A stretch of DNA of 61,231 nucleotides, from assembly GCA_900316355.1 (NCBI GenBank), contig ONCQ01000012.1, forward strand, positions 1 through 61,231. Direction: 5' to 3'. Position 1 is the first letter of the stretch, and every line of letters starts with the position of its first letter. Both the position numbers and the translations under genes were made by a program. Of this stretch, positions 18,370 through 27,318 are shown in pieces. The notes beneath the pieces were generated by a model, which worked only from the letters and a program-made list of their open reading frames with translations, ran no database searches and was not told where the DNA came from. This stretch comes from an uncultured Prevotellaceae bacterium (GTDB lineage: Bacteria; Bacteroidota; Bacteroidia; Bacteroidales; Bacteroidaceae).

Positions 18370-18440
18370 ATGTTTTCTGCTGTAGTCAGGCTGAAAAAAA
18401 GTAAGCTTTTTCACTTTCTTGAAGAAAAAATGGCAAAAAA

Positions 18441-18472
18441 TTTGGCAGTTTCGCAGAAAACACGTTACTTTG
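18441..18472 (+). promoter_or_regulatory. Promoter of the trp leader and trpB2
   Basis: TTTG at 18441-18444, 20 bp, then TTACTTTG at 18465-18472. The -33 box and spacing are ideal; the -7 box has one mismatch to TAnnTTTG. Transcription would start near 18479, about 47 nt before the leader peptide. Confidence 0.65.
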
Positions 18473-18525
18473 CCCCCGAAATCACGGACAAAAGTGTATT
18501 AAACATAAAAAATACAAACGAAAGT

Positions 18526-18576
18526 ATGACTTCTCAATTCTTCTTCTGGTGGTGGCAGAACTCAAGATTCCAATAA
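18526..18576 (+). CDS. trpL: Tryptophan leader peptide (attenuation control of trpB2)
   Basis: A 16-codon frame, MTSQFFFWWWQNSRFQ, with three Phe codons followed by three consecutive Trp codons and a TAA stop. It lies between a good promoter and a 14-bp perfect terminator hairpin, all upstream of a tryptophan synthase beta gene. This is the classical layout of transcription attenuation: when charged tRNA-Trp is scarce the ribosome stalls at the Trp run and the terminator does not form. The Phe run may add sensitivity to phenylalanine or simply be a family trait. Confidence 0.85.
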   Translation: MTSQFFFWWWQNSRFQ

Positions 18577-18621
18577 TCGTGAGAAGCGTGCCGCGTACCT
18601 GAAAGAGTTCAGAGATACCAT

Positions 18622-18663
18622 AAGAAGGCCAGTCGTTCTCGCGACTGGCCTTCTTCCTTTTTC
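18622..18663 (+). terminator. trp attenuator terminator
   Basis: A perfect 14-bp stem, AAGAAGGCCAGTCG (18622-18635) with CGACTGGCCTTCTT (18642-18655), a 6-nt loop TTCTCG, and a following CCTTTTTC tract, 46 nt after the leader stop. A smaller hairpin CTGAA-agag-TTCAG (18599-18612) lies between leader and terminator. I did not find a convincing antiterminator pairing with the 5' arm by eye. Confidence 0.85.
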
Positions 18664-18729
18664 AAATAATAAAAAATTTCCGGAGATTCAAATAATCATT
18701 AATTACAATCACTCAAACACAATCGCGTT

Positions 18730-20097
18730 ATGAAAGACAAGCAGAAAAGGTTTTTCCTTCCTGAGAGCGAGATTCCAACACAGTGGTACAACATTCAGGC
18801 CGACATGGTCAACAAACCCATGCCGCCCCTGCACCCGGGTACCAAACAGCCCCTGAAGGCCGAAGATCTCTTCCCCATCTTCGCCGAGGAGCTGGCACGA
18901 CAGGAACTGAACCAGACCGACGCATGGATTGACATCCCCGAGCCCGTGCAGGAGATGTACAAATACTATCGCTCCACGCCCCTCGTGCGCGCCTATGGTC
19001 TCGAGAAAGCCCTCGGCACGCCGGCGCATATCTATTTCAAGAATGAGAGCGTCAGCCCCGTGGGCAGCCACAAGCTCAACTCGGCTCTCCCGCAGGCCTA
19101 CTACAACAAGATGCAGGGCGTGACGAATATCACCACCGAGACGGGTGCCGGCCAGTGGGGCGCTGCCCTCAGCTATGCCGCCAAGGTCTTCGGTCTGGAG
19201 TGTGCTGTCTATCAGGTGAAAATCAGCTACAACCAGAAGCCCTACCGCCGCAGCATTATGCAGACCTTCGGTGCCACCGTGGAGGCATCGCCCTCCATGT
19301 CCACCCGCGCCGGTAAGGACATCATCACCCGCGACCCGATGAACCAAGGCTCCCTCGGCACCGCCATCTCCGAGGCCATCGAGCTGGCCATGAGCACGCC
19401 CAACTGCAAATACACCCTCGGCAGTGTCCTCAACCACGTTGCCCTCCACCAGAGCATCATCGGCCTCGAAGCCGAGAAGCAGATGGCGCTGGCCGGCGAG
19501 TACCCCGACACGGTGATAGCCTGCTTCGGCGGCGGTTCCAATTTCGGCGGCATAGCCTTCCCCTTCATGCGCCACAACATCCTCGAGGGCAAGAAAACGC
19601 AGTTCATCGCTGCCGAACCCGCCTCATGCCCCAAGCTCACACGCGGTGTCTTCCAGTACGACTTCGGCGATGAGGCCGGCTACACGCCCCTGCTGCCCAT
19701 GTACACCCTCGGCCATAACTTCATGCCCGCCAACATCCACGCCGGCGGCCTCCGCTACCATGGTGCCGGCGTCATCGTCAGCCAGCTGCTGAAGGACGGC
19801 CTCATGAGCGCTGTCGATATCCCGCAGCTCGAGACATTCGATGCCGGTGTGCTCTTCGCCCGTGCCGAGGGCATCATTCCCGCTCCCGAGAGCAGCCACG
19901 CCATCGCCGCCACCATCCGCGAAGCCCTCAAGTGCAAGGAGACCGGCGAGGAGAAGGTTATCCTCTTCAACCTCAGCGGCCACGGTCTCATTGACATGAG
20001 CGCCTACGACCAGTATCTCTCCGGCAACCTTCAGAACTACGAGATTACCGACGAGATGGTCGCCGAGAACATCGCCAAACTCGAGAAGGTCATCTAA
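18730..20097 (+). CDS. trpB2: Tryptophan synthase beta chain, TrpB2 type
   Basis: 455 residues, the long TrpB2 form (classic TrpB is about 400). PLP lysine Lys115 in GSHKLNSALPQA, substrate loop TETGAGQWG, phosphate-binding CFGGGSNFGG, and the C-terminal LFNLSGHGLID serine/ring block are all present. It condenses indole with serine (or phosphoserine-derived intermediates) to tryptophan. TrpB2 lacks the usual contacts to TrpA and no trpA is adjacent. The attenuator upstream, with a Trp-rich leader, is direct sequence evidence that it belongs to tryptophan supply. It is a single-gene unit ended by a strong terminator. Confidence 0.92.
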   Translation: MKDKQKRFFLPESEIPTQWYNIQADMVNKPMPPLHPGTKQPLKAEDLFPIFAEELARQELNQTDAWIDIPEPVQEMYKYYRSTPLVRAYGLEKALGTPAHIYFKNESVSPVGSHKLNSALPQAYYNKMQGVTNITTETGAGQWGAALSYAAKVFGLECAVYQVKISYNQKPYRRSIMQTFGATVEASPSMSTRAGKDIITRDPMNQGSLGTAISEAIELAMSTPNCKYTLGSVLNHVALHQSIIGLEAEKQMALAGEYPDTVIACFGGGSNFGGIAFPFMRHNILEGKKTQFIAAEPASCPKLTRGVFQYDFGDEAGYTPLLPMYTLGHNFMPANIHAGGLRYHGAGVIVSQLLKDGLMSAVDIPQLETFDAGVLFARAEGIIPAPESSHAIAATIREALKCKETGEEKVILFNLSGHGLIDMSAYDQYLSGNLQNYEITDEMVAENIAKLEKVI

Positions 20098-20122
20098 TCC
20101 CTTCCCCTTCGTATAATACAGT

Positions 20123-20160
20123 AGAGGCCCCTCCGCTATGCGGCAGGGGCCTCTTTCTTT
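20123..20160 (+). terminator. Terminator of trpB2
   Basis: AGAGGCCCCT and AGGGGCCTCT pair around CCGC-tat-GCGG, followed by TTTCTTT, 26 bp after the stop codon. Confidence 0.85.
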
Positions 20161-20205
20161 CTCGTTGTCTTTCACGTCGTTGAGGCCAACCCATCGCGGT
20201 GTATA

Positions 20206-20293
20206 GATGAATCCATCATGATGGCACGATGAATCTATCATGATGGCACGATGAATCCATCATGATGGCTCAATCAATCCATCATGATGGATT
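20206..20293. repeat. Four tandem 22-bp repeats with palindromic core CCATCATGATGG
   Basis: Units start at 20206, 20228, 20250 and 20272 and are exactly 22 bp. The consensus begins GATGAATCC and the core CCATCATGATGG is a perfect 12-bp palindrome (unit 2 has T for the second C; unit 4 differs at the edges). The array lies between two convergent genes, each with its own terminator. There are no unique spacers, so it is not CRISPR. A 22-bp spacing would place the cores on one face of the helix. Confidence 0.9.
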
Positions 20294-20398
20294 CATCAAC
20301 ACACTACATTCAGAGAAGCCTCGCACCGCGGTCATTTGGGCATTTCACACCCATCTATGGGGCATCTTAATATAAGCTCCCGGCAGACTCGCAGGACG

Positions 20399-20431
20399 AA
20401 AAAAGGAGCACCCCAAGCGGGATGCTCCTTT
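20399..20431 (-). terminator. Terminator of the etfB-etfA-acd operon
   Basis: Read on the minus strand: AGGAGCATCCC-gctt-GGGGTGCTCCT followed by TTTTT, 20 bp after the dehydrogenase stop. Confidence 0.8.
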
Positions 20432-20451
20432 GTGATAGGTCTTTTTTTCCC

Positions 20452-22176
20452 TTACTCTGCCTTGAAGCTGTCGAGGGTGGCGGGGTCGAAGGCCTTGATG
20501 TAGGCGGCCTTGCCGGCGACATTCTCCTCGGTCATGCCGACATACACGACGGCGCTCTTCTCGAAGAGCTCGGGGGCTTGGGCGGCATCGCGGATGATGA
20601 GCAGCGACATCACAATCTCGCAGGTCATGTCGTAGAGACGGCGCGAGAGGAAGTCGATGGCATCCTGGTTGTCGAGGGCCTTGACGGCTTCGATGGCCTC
20701 CTCATAGACTGACACTAACTTCTCCACACGAGCGGTGAGCGCAGCACATTTTTCACTTTTCGCTCCTTCATTTTTCACTTCCTCTACCATGTCCTTGATG
20801 TTCTGGAGCATGGTGCCGTTGATGATGTAGCGGATGGCGGCGACGACCTGCAGCTGGGTGGTACCCTCGTAAATGCTGAAGATGCGGGCGTCGCGGTAGA
20901 GGCGCTGGCACTTGTACTCCATGATGAAACCGCTGCCGCCGTGGATGCTGATGGCATCGTAGGCGTTCTGGTTGGCGTACTCGGAGTTCATGCCCTTGGC
21001 CAGCGGCGTGAAGGCGTCGGCCAGGCGCTGGTACTTCTTCAGCTCCTGCTTCTCCTCGGGGGTGAGGGCGCGCTCGCGGGCGATGTCCTCGAGGCACTTG
21101 TAGATATCTACGTAGGCTGCTGTCTGATAGAGCATGGCGCGGCCGGCATCGAGCTTGGCTTTCATGCGGCTGAGCATGTCATAGACGGCGGGGAAGTTGA
21201 TGATGGTCTGTCCGAACTGGGCGCGCTCACGGGCATAGGCGATGGCCTCGTTGTAGGCTTCCTGCGAGAGACCCACGCTCTGTGCGGCGATGCCGAGGCG
21301 GGCGCCGTTCATGAGGGACATGACATATTTGATAAGACCCAGGCGCGTGGAGCCGCAGAGCTCTGCCTTGGCGTTCTTATAGGTGAGCTCGCAGGTGGGC
21401 GAGCCGTGGATGCCGAGCTTGTGCTCGATATGGCGCACGTTGACACCGCCCTGGCGCTTGTCGTAAATGAACATGGAGAGGCCGCGGCCGTCCTTGGTGC
21501 CTTCCTCGGAGCGGGCCAGCACGAGGTGAATGTCGCTGTCGCCGTTGGTGATGAAGCGCTTCACGCCGTTCAGGCGCCAGCAGTTCTCCTTCTCATCGAA
21601 GGTGGCCTTCAGCATCACGCGCTGCAGGTCGGAGCCGGCATCGGGCTCGGTGAGGTCCATGGACATGCCTTCGCCGGCGCAGACGCGGGGGATGTACTTC
21701 TGGCGCTGCTCCTCGGAGCCGAACTCATAGAGGGTGTCGATACAGCTCTGCAAGCTCCAGATGTTCTGGAAGCCGGCGTCGGCGGCGCTGATGAGTTCGC
21801 TGAGCATGGAGAAGATGACGTTGGGCAGGTTCAGACCGCCGTAGCGACGGGGCATGCTGACGCCCCAGAGGCCGGCCTTGCGTGTGGCGTCGATGTTCTC
21901 GACGGTCTTGCTGGCGTAGATCATGCGCCCGTTCTCCAAGTGGGGTCCTTCGAGATCGACGCTCTCGCTGTTGGGAGCGATGATGTTGGCGGCCACGTCG
22001 CCGGTGATATCAAGAATCTGCTTGTAGTTCTCGATGGCGTCGCCCAGATCCACGGGGGCGTAGTCGAAGTCTTTTGCATCGGCGAAGTTGCGCTCCTTGA
22101 GCTCAACGATGCGCTTCATCAACGGATGGTCGAGGTGAAACGCTATTTCGGGATGATCGCTATAATAGTTTGCCAT
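20452..22176 (-). CDS. Acyl-CoA dehydrogenase
   Basis: 574 residues, longer than the common ~380 because of N- and C-terminal extensions typical of the larger bacterial group. Family blocks: MDLTEPDAGSDLQ (FAD/substrate), RFITNGDSD, IHGGSGFIMEY and the catalytic-base region IYEGTTQLQ. It oxidises an acyl-CoA and passes electrons to the ETF encoded by the two preceding genes of the operon. The substrate chain length is not readable. Near residues 466-477, KNEGAKSEKCA is encoded by a short repeat (AGTGAAAAATG twice), possibly a small in-frame insertion. Confidence 0.92.
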   Translation of the reverse strand: MANYYSDHPEIAFHLDHPLMKRIVELKERNFADAKDFDYAPVDLGDAIENYKQILDITGDVAANIIAPNSESVDLEGPHLENGRMIYASKTVENIDATRKAGLWGVSMPRRYGGLNLPNVIFSMLSELISAADAGFQNIWSLQSCIDTLYEFGSEEQRQKYIPRVCAGEGMSMDLTEPDAGSDLQRVMLKATFDEKENCWRLNGVKRFITNGDSDIHLVLARSEEGTKDGRGLSMFIYDKRQGGVNVRHIEHKLGIHGSPTCELTYKNAKAELCGSTRLGLIKYVMSLMNGARLGIAAQSVGLSQEAYNEAIAYARERAQFGQTIINFPAVYDMLSRMKAKLDAGRAMLYQTAAYVDIYKCLEDIARERALTPEEKQELKKYQRLADAFTPLAKGMNSEYANQNAYDAISIHGGSGFIMEYKCQRLYRDARIFSIYEGTTQLQVVAAIRYIINGTMLQNIKDMVEEVKNEGAKSEKCAALTARVEKLVSVYEEAIEAVKALDNQDAIDFLSRRLYDMTCEIVMSLLIIRDAAQAPELFEKSAVVYVGMTEENVAGKAAYIKAFDPATLDSFKAE

Positions 22177-22178
22177 GA

Positions 22179-23273
22179 TTATTTGCTGTTTTGCTTGTAG
22201 TACTTAATGAGCTTGGGGACGACCTCTTCCACGGTGCCGGTGATGACATAGTCAGCGATGCGGTTGATGGGTGCATCGGGGTCGCTGTTGATGCTGATGA
22301 TGATACCGGAGTCCTGCATGCCGGCGATATGCTGAATCTGACCGCTGATGCCGCAGGCAATATAGACCTTCGGATGCACGGTGACACCTGTCTGACCAAT
22401 CTGACGGTCGTGGTCGAGCCAGCCTGCATCCACGGCAGCGCGTGAGCCGCCGACCTCGCCGTGCAGTACCTTGGCGAGCTGGAACAGCATGTCGAAGTTC
22501 TCCTTGCAACCCATGCCATAGCCGCCGGCCACGACGATGGGCGCGCCCTTCAGGTTGTGCTTGGCAGCCTCCACATGGTGGTCGAGGACCTTCACGACGA
22601 ACGCCTCGGGGCTGACATACTTGCCGACCTCGGGATAGACCACTTCCTTGCGGCAAGCGCCTTCGTAGATGGCCTTCTGCATCACGCCGGAGCGCACGGT
22701 AGCCATCTGCGGACGATGGTCGGGGTTCACGATCGTTGCCACGATGTTACCACCGAAGGCAGGGCGAATCTGATAGAGCAGGTTCTCATAGACCTTGTCA
22801 TTCTTCTTGTCCTCATACGGGCCAATCTCCAGCTCCGTGCAGTCGGCGGTGAGGCCGCTGGTGAGTGAAGAGCTGACGCGCGGACCGAGGTCGCGGCCGA
22901 TGACCGTAGCGCCCATGAGGCAGATCTGCGGCTCCTCCTCCTTGAAGAGGTTCACGAGGATGTCCGTGTGGGGTGCGCTGGTGTAGGGGAACAGTTCGGG
23001 GGCGTCGAAGACGAAGAGCTTATCCACGCCATAAGGAAGTATCTGATCTTCCACCTTGCCCTTGATGTCAGTGCCAGCCACCACGGCGTGCAGCTCCACA
23101 CCCAGCGTATTGGCGAGCTTGCGACCCTTGGTCAGCAACTCCTGAGATACTTCCTGTACGTGGGTCTCTTCTATCTCGCAATAGACAAAGACAGACCCAC
23201 CCCCGTGCCCCTCCCTTGTATGGAGGGGAGTATTTACTTTTGCGGATTGATTATCTTGCATAGTTGTACTCAT
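22179..23273 (-). CDS. etfA: Electron transfer flavoprotein alpha subunit
   Basis: 364 residues. The C-terminal FAD domain has VAGGYGMGC, GGSRAAVDAGW, QIGQTGVTV and GISGQIQH..GM. It pairs with EtfB to carry electrons from the acyl-CoA dehydrogenase two bases downstream. The usual protein starts just before VFVYCEIEE; here about 26 extra residues come first, including NTPLHTREGHGGGS, which is encoded by a C/G-rich palindrome (23194-23229). The extended N-terminus is thus probably an insertion that moved the start codon upstream, and the true start is uncertain. Confidence 0.92.
   Translation of the reverse strand: MSTTMQDNQSAKVNTPLHTREGHGGGSVFVYCEIEETHVQEVSQELLTKGRKLANTLGVELHAVVAGTDIKGKVEDQILPYGVDKLFVFDAPELFPYTSAPHTDILVNLFKEEEPQICLMGATVIGRDLGPRVSSSLTSGLTADCTELEIGPYEDKKNDKVYENLLYQIRPAFGGNIVATIVNPDHRPQMATVRSGVMQKAIYEGACRKEVVYPEVGKYVSPEAFVVKVLDHHVEAAKHNLKGAPIVVAGGYGMGCKENFDMLFQLAKVLHGEVGGSRAAVDAGWLDHDRQIGQTGVTVHPKVYIACGISGQIQHIAGMQDSGIIISINSDPDAPINRIADYVITGTVEEVVPKLIKYYKQNSK
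23194..23230. repeat. C/G-rich palindromic element inside the 5' end of etfA
   Basis: A GACCCACCCCCG arm followed by CCCCTCC..GGAGGGG. It is nearly identical in arm and core to the copy in the GH2 gene and to the one in the etfB-etfA gap, 66 bp away in the opposite orientation. Confidence 0.8.
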
Positions 23274-23295
23274 TAATTTATAATTCTTGAAAGGT

Positions 23296-23334
23296 GACCA
23301 CTCCCTCCCTACAAGGGAGGGTGAGGGGTGGGTC
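23296..23334. repeat. C/G-rich palindromic element in the etfB-etfA gap
   Basis: CCCTCCCT-aca-AGGGAGGG core with a GGGGTGGGTC arm ending just before the etfB stop. It occupies most of the 63-bp gap between the two genes. Confidence 0.8.
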
Positions 23335-23336
23335 TT

Positions 23337-24263
23337 CTATCCAATGATCTTCTCTTCAAGTAATTCTTTGATCATTCCCTCGATGTCTGCGTCAGAAGCC
23401 GTCAAAGTCTTCGACTCCTTAGCCTGGAACACGATGTTCTTGATGGCCTTCACCTTGGTGGGCGAGCCGCTAAGACCGCACTGTGCAGGGTCGCCGTTCA
23501 CATCGGCTACGCTCCACTGGTTCAGCGTCAGGTAAGGGCGTTCTGCATACAGAGCCCCCCTTTCGTCCCCCGAGGGGGACACAACAGACCCTGTAGCATT
23601 AGAAGCCCCCTCGGGGGCCGTAGAGGGGGCCACCCTCTCCAAGGGGCAGGTAGCATATTTGTACTTCATCACCAGCTTGGCATTCTGCGGGCGACAGGGA
23701 GCGGCGCTGCCGTTGACGGTAATCACTACCGGCAGGGGAGCCTCCACGGTTTCCACGCCGCCGTCGATGACGCGCTTGATAGTAGCCTTACCATCCTTCA
23801 CGCTGAGAACCTCCTCGGCGTAGGTCACCTGATTCAGGCCCAGCTTCTGAGCCACCTGCGGGCCCACCTGAGCTGTGTCGCCGTCGATAGCCTGACGGCC
23901 TCCGATGACGATATCGACATCGCCAATCTTCTTGATGGCAGTGGCGAGGGCGTAGCTGGTGGCCAGTGTGTCAGCACCTGCGAAGAGGCGGTCGGTGAGC
24001 AGCCAACCCGTGTCAGCACCGCGATAGAGGCCCTGACGGATAATCTCGCCCGCACGGGGAGGGCCCATCGTCAGCACGCCCACCGTGGAGCCGGGGTTCT
24101 GCTCTTTCAGACGCAGCGCCTGTTCCAGCGCGTTCAAGTCTTCGGGATTAAAAATTGCGGGCAGTGCGGAGCGGTTGACCGTACCTTCGGCCGTCATCGC
24201 GTCCTTGCCCACATTACGGGTGTCTGGCACTTGCTTGGCCAGCACAACGATTTTCAATGCCAT
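23337..24263 (-). CDS. etfB: Electron transfer flavoprotein beta subunit
   Basis: 308 residues from the ATG at 24263 (MALKIVVLAKQVPDT); a longer frame upstream runs through the promoter and is not used. Family blocks: DLNALEQALRLKE, GPPRAGEIIRQGLYRGAD and the AMP/FAD-binding GGRQAIDGDTAQVGPQ. It is the first gene of etfB-etfA-acd. Between LERV and YAERPYLTLNQW is a ~30-residue low-complexity stretch (APSTAPEGASNATGS, SPSGDERGAL) encoded by two C/G palindromes, 23565-23580 and 23605-23618: another in-frame insertion, in a C-terminal surface region. Confidence 0.92.
   Translation of the reverse strand: MALKIVVLAKQVPDTRNVGKDAMTAEGTVNRSALPAIFNPEDLNALEQALRLKEQNPGSTVGVLTMGPPRAGEIIRQGLYRGADTGWLLTDRLFAGADTLATSYALATAIKKIGDVDIVIGGRQAIDGDTAQVGPQVAQKLGLNQVTYAEEVLSVKDGKATIKRVIDGGVETVEAPLPVVITVNGSAAPCRPQNAKLVMKYKYATCPLERVAPSTAPEGASNATGSVVSPSGDERGALYAERPYLTLNQWSVADVNGDPAQCGLSGSPTKVKAIKNIVFQAKESKTLTASDADIEGMIKELLEEKIIG
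23551..23635. repeat. C/G-rich palindromes inserted in frame in etfB
   Basis: GTCCCCCGAGGGGGAC (23565-23580) and GCCCCC-tc-GGGGGC (23605-23618), with further runs of C and G around them. Confidence 0.75.
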
Positions 24264-24273
24264 ATTATTCTTT

Positions 24274-24309
24274 CGTTTAGCGTTTAGTCGTTTAACGTTT
24301 AGCGTTTTA
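24274..24309 (+). repeat. Heptanucleotide array (CGTTTAG)n in the etfB 5' leader
   Basis: Units CGTTTAG, CGTTTAG, t, CGTTTAA, CGTTTAG, CGTTTTA between the etfB start and its -7 box. Confidence 0.8.
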
Positions 24310-24334
24310 TTCGTTTGTTTGATTAAAAGCGGTG

Positions 24335-24342
24335 CAAAATTA
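24335..24342 (-). promoter_or_regulatory. -7 box (TAATTTTG) of the etfB-etfA-acd operon
   Basis: A minus-strand TAnnTTTG match 72 bp before the etfB ATG. The leader in between contains a heptanucleotide array. Confidence 0.6.
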
Positions 24343-24516
24343 CATAATTCCCTGCACATGACAAAATAAAACGGTTAAAAACGAATAATTCTTGCACACT
24401 AGCCTCTCTTTTGTGCAAAAGAGTACATTTGTTACCCTTTTCTTATTAAATACACCCTTATCTATTAAATAATGGTAAAAAGTAGTCCTGATATGATGCG
24501 TCTCAGAAAAATGTTG

Positions 24517-24524
24517 TATTTTTG
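24517..24524 (+). promoter_or_regulatory. -7 box (TATTTTTG) of the GH27 gene
   Basis: A TAnnTTTG match 41 bp before the ATG at 24565. It supports that start over the upstream in-frame ATG at 24472. Confidence 0.65.
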
Positions 24525-24564
24525 TCCTGTCATTTATCACTATTCTTTGTTTTTTTCACTCATC

Positions 24565-26122
<1,558 letters not shown>

Positions 26123-26142
<20 letters not shown>

Positions 26143-26695
26143 ACAGTTCTTCGAGCACGGCGGGAAAGTGGGCCATCTCCAGCAGATGCACCTTCTCCGC
26201 GATGCTGTCGGGCGTGTCGTCGGGAGCCACTGGCGTAGAGAACTGGGCGATGATCTCGCCACCGTCACAAACGGGTGTCACGTAGTGTATCGTGATGCCC
26301 GTTTCTGTATCGCCGGCAGCCTTCACTGCTTCGTGGACATGGTGGCCCCACATCCCTTTGCCACCGTGCTTGGGGAGTAGGGCAGGGTGGATATTGACGA
26401 TGCGGCGCGGGAAGGCATCGATGAGGAAGTCCGGCACCATCGGCAGGAAGCCGGCCAGTACGATGAAGTCAATGGCATACTCCTGCAACAGCGGCAGGAT
26501 GACCTCCGGCTTGTTCAGCTCGGCCTTCGGGACAACGGCTGAAGGCACCCCCAGACGCTTAGCGCGCTCCAGGGCGTAGGCGTCGGCGCGGTTGCTGACG
26601 ACAAGTGCCATGTGGTACTTCTCGGAACCGCTGAAGTGTTTGATGATGTTCTCACAGTTGGTGCCGCTGCCCGACACGAAGATGGCGATGCGCAT
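26123..26695 (-). CDS. purN: Phosphoribosylglycinamide formyltransferase (GAR transformylase)
   Basis: 190 residues. FVSGSGTNCENII at the start; active-site blocks FLPMVPDFLIDAFPRRIVNIHPALLP (with Asn-His) and GITIHYVTPVCDGGEII (with Asp). It formylates GAR in purine synthesis. It is a single gene; its tail overlaps the convergent GH27 gene by 20 bp. A heptanucleotide array directly abuts its start. Confidence 0.95.
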
Positions 26696-26700
26696 GGGTC

Positions 26701-26733
26701 GTTTTTAAAGTTTAGAGTTTAGAGTTTAGAGTG
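26701..26733 (+). repeat. Heptanucleotide array (GTTTAGA)n at the purN 5' end
   Basis: GTTTTTAAA then GTTTAGA three times, between the purN start and its -7 box at 26737. Confidence 0.8.
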
Positions 26734-26736
26734 GGG

Positions 26737-26744
26737 CAAAGGTA
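26737..26744 (-). promoter_or_regulatory. -7 box (TACCTTTG) of purN
   Basis: A minus-strand TAnnTTTG match 41 bp before the purN start. Confidence 0.6.
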
Positions 26745-26840
26745 TATAAAATCTGTGAAATGGCTTGTTTTTTCATGGGTATTTTTGGACGTTTCATTGA
26801 TAAAAGCCTTTGTGATGCTGGCGCAGTGGCAGTTTTGTAC

Positions 26841-26848
26841 TACTTTTG
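26841..26848 (+). promoter_or_regulatory. -7 box (TACTTTTG) of the secreted-protein pair at 26.9 kb
   Basis: A TAnnTTTG match 56 bp before the ATG at 26905. The leader contains four TAACTTCT repeats (26864-26896). Confidence 0.6.
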
Positions 26849-26863
26849 TGCCGTGAAAAGACA

Positions 26864-26896
26864 TAACTTCTTTAACTTCTTAACTTCTTAACTTCT
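26864..26896 (+). repeat. Octanucleotide array (TAACTTCT)x4 in a 5' leader
   Basis: TAACTTCT at 26864, 26873, 26881 and 26889. The complement reads AGAAGTTA, close to the GTTAAGx units elsewhere, but the period is 8. Confidence 0.8.
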
Positions 26897-26904
26897 CAAA
26901 TATA

Positions 26905-27318
26905 ATGAAACGTTTTCTCCTGATGATGCTCTGTGCGGCGACGGCCCTGACGGCCGCTGCTGAGGAGTACGACTATCCCTATCTGGTCTTCACTAACAGT
27001 GACGGCACTGAGACCGCCGTGGCTGTGGATGAGCTGGAGATCACCTTCAGCAATGGACAACTCGTGGCCACCAACAATACCGGTGCCCAGACCGCGCTGA
27101 CCCTTGCCGACCTCGCCTCCATGCGTTTCGCGGATGCCGCCCATCTCCCCGACGGCATCTCACGGCAGTCGCTCTCAGACGTCAGCTCTCAACCTTCCAC
27201 TCTCTACGACCTCAGCGGCCGCCAGGCTGTGCGCAAGAACGACGCTACACCTGTGCGCAAGGGCGTCTATGTCGTCCGTAAGGCCGATGGTTCCACCTCT
27301 AAAATCATGGTACGATGA
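26905..27318 (+). CDS. Small secreted protein with C-terminal sorting-type tail
   Basis: 137 residues. Signal peptide MKRFLLMMLCAATALTAAA; a short beta-rich body (YLVFTNSDGTETAVAVDELE); and the tail YDLSGRQAVRK...KGVYVVRKADG...IMVR, which is shared with other exported proteins of this window and resembles type IX secretion C-terminal signals. It overlaps the next gene by 4 bp (ATGA), so the two are translated together. No enzymatic motif is seen. It may partner the DUF4353 protein, which lacks such a tail. Confidence 0.75.
   Translation: MKRFLLMMLCAATALTAAAEEYDYPYLVFTNSDGTETAVAVDELEITFSNGQLVATNNTGAQTALTLADLASMRFADAAHLPDGISRQSLSDVSSQPSTLYDLSGRQAVRKNDATPVRKGVYVVRKADGSTSKIMVR

Noticed and set aside
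18541-18635. Antiterminator helix pairing the Trp codon run with the terminator 5' arm
   Set aside because: CTTCTTCTGG and AAGAAGGCCAG look complementary at first, but the blocks are in the wrong order to form a continuous helix.
20206-20293. CRISPR array
   Set aside because: The repeats abut with a constant 22-bp period and no unique spacers, and no cas genes are in the window.
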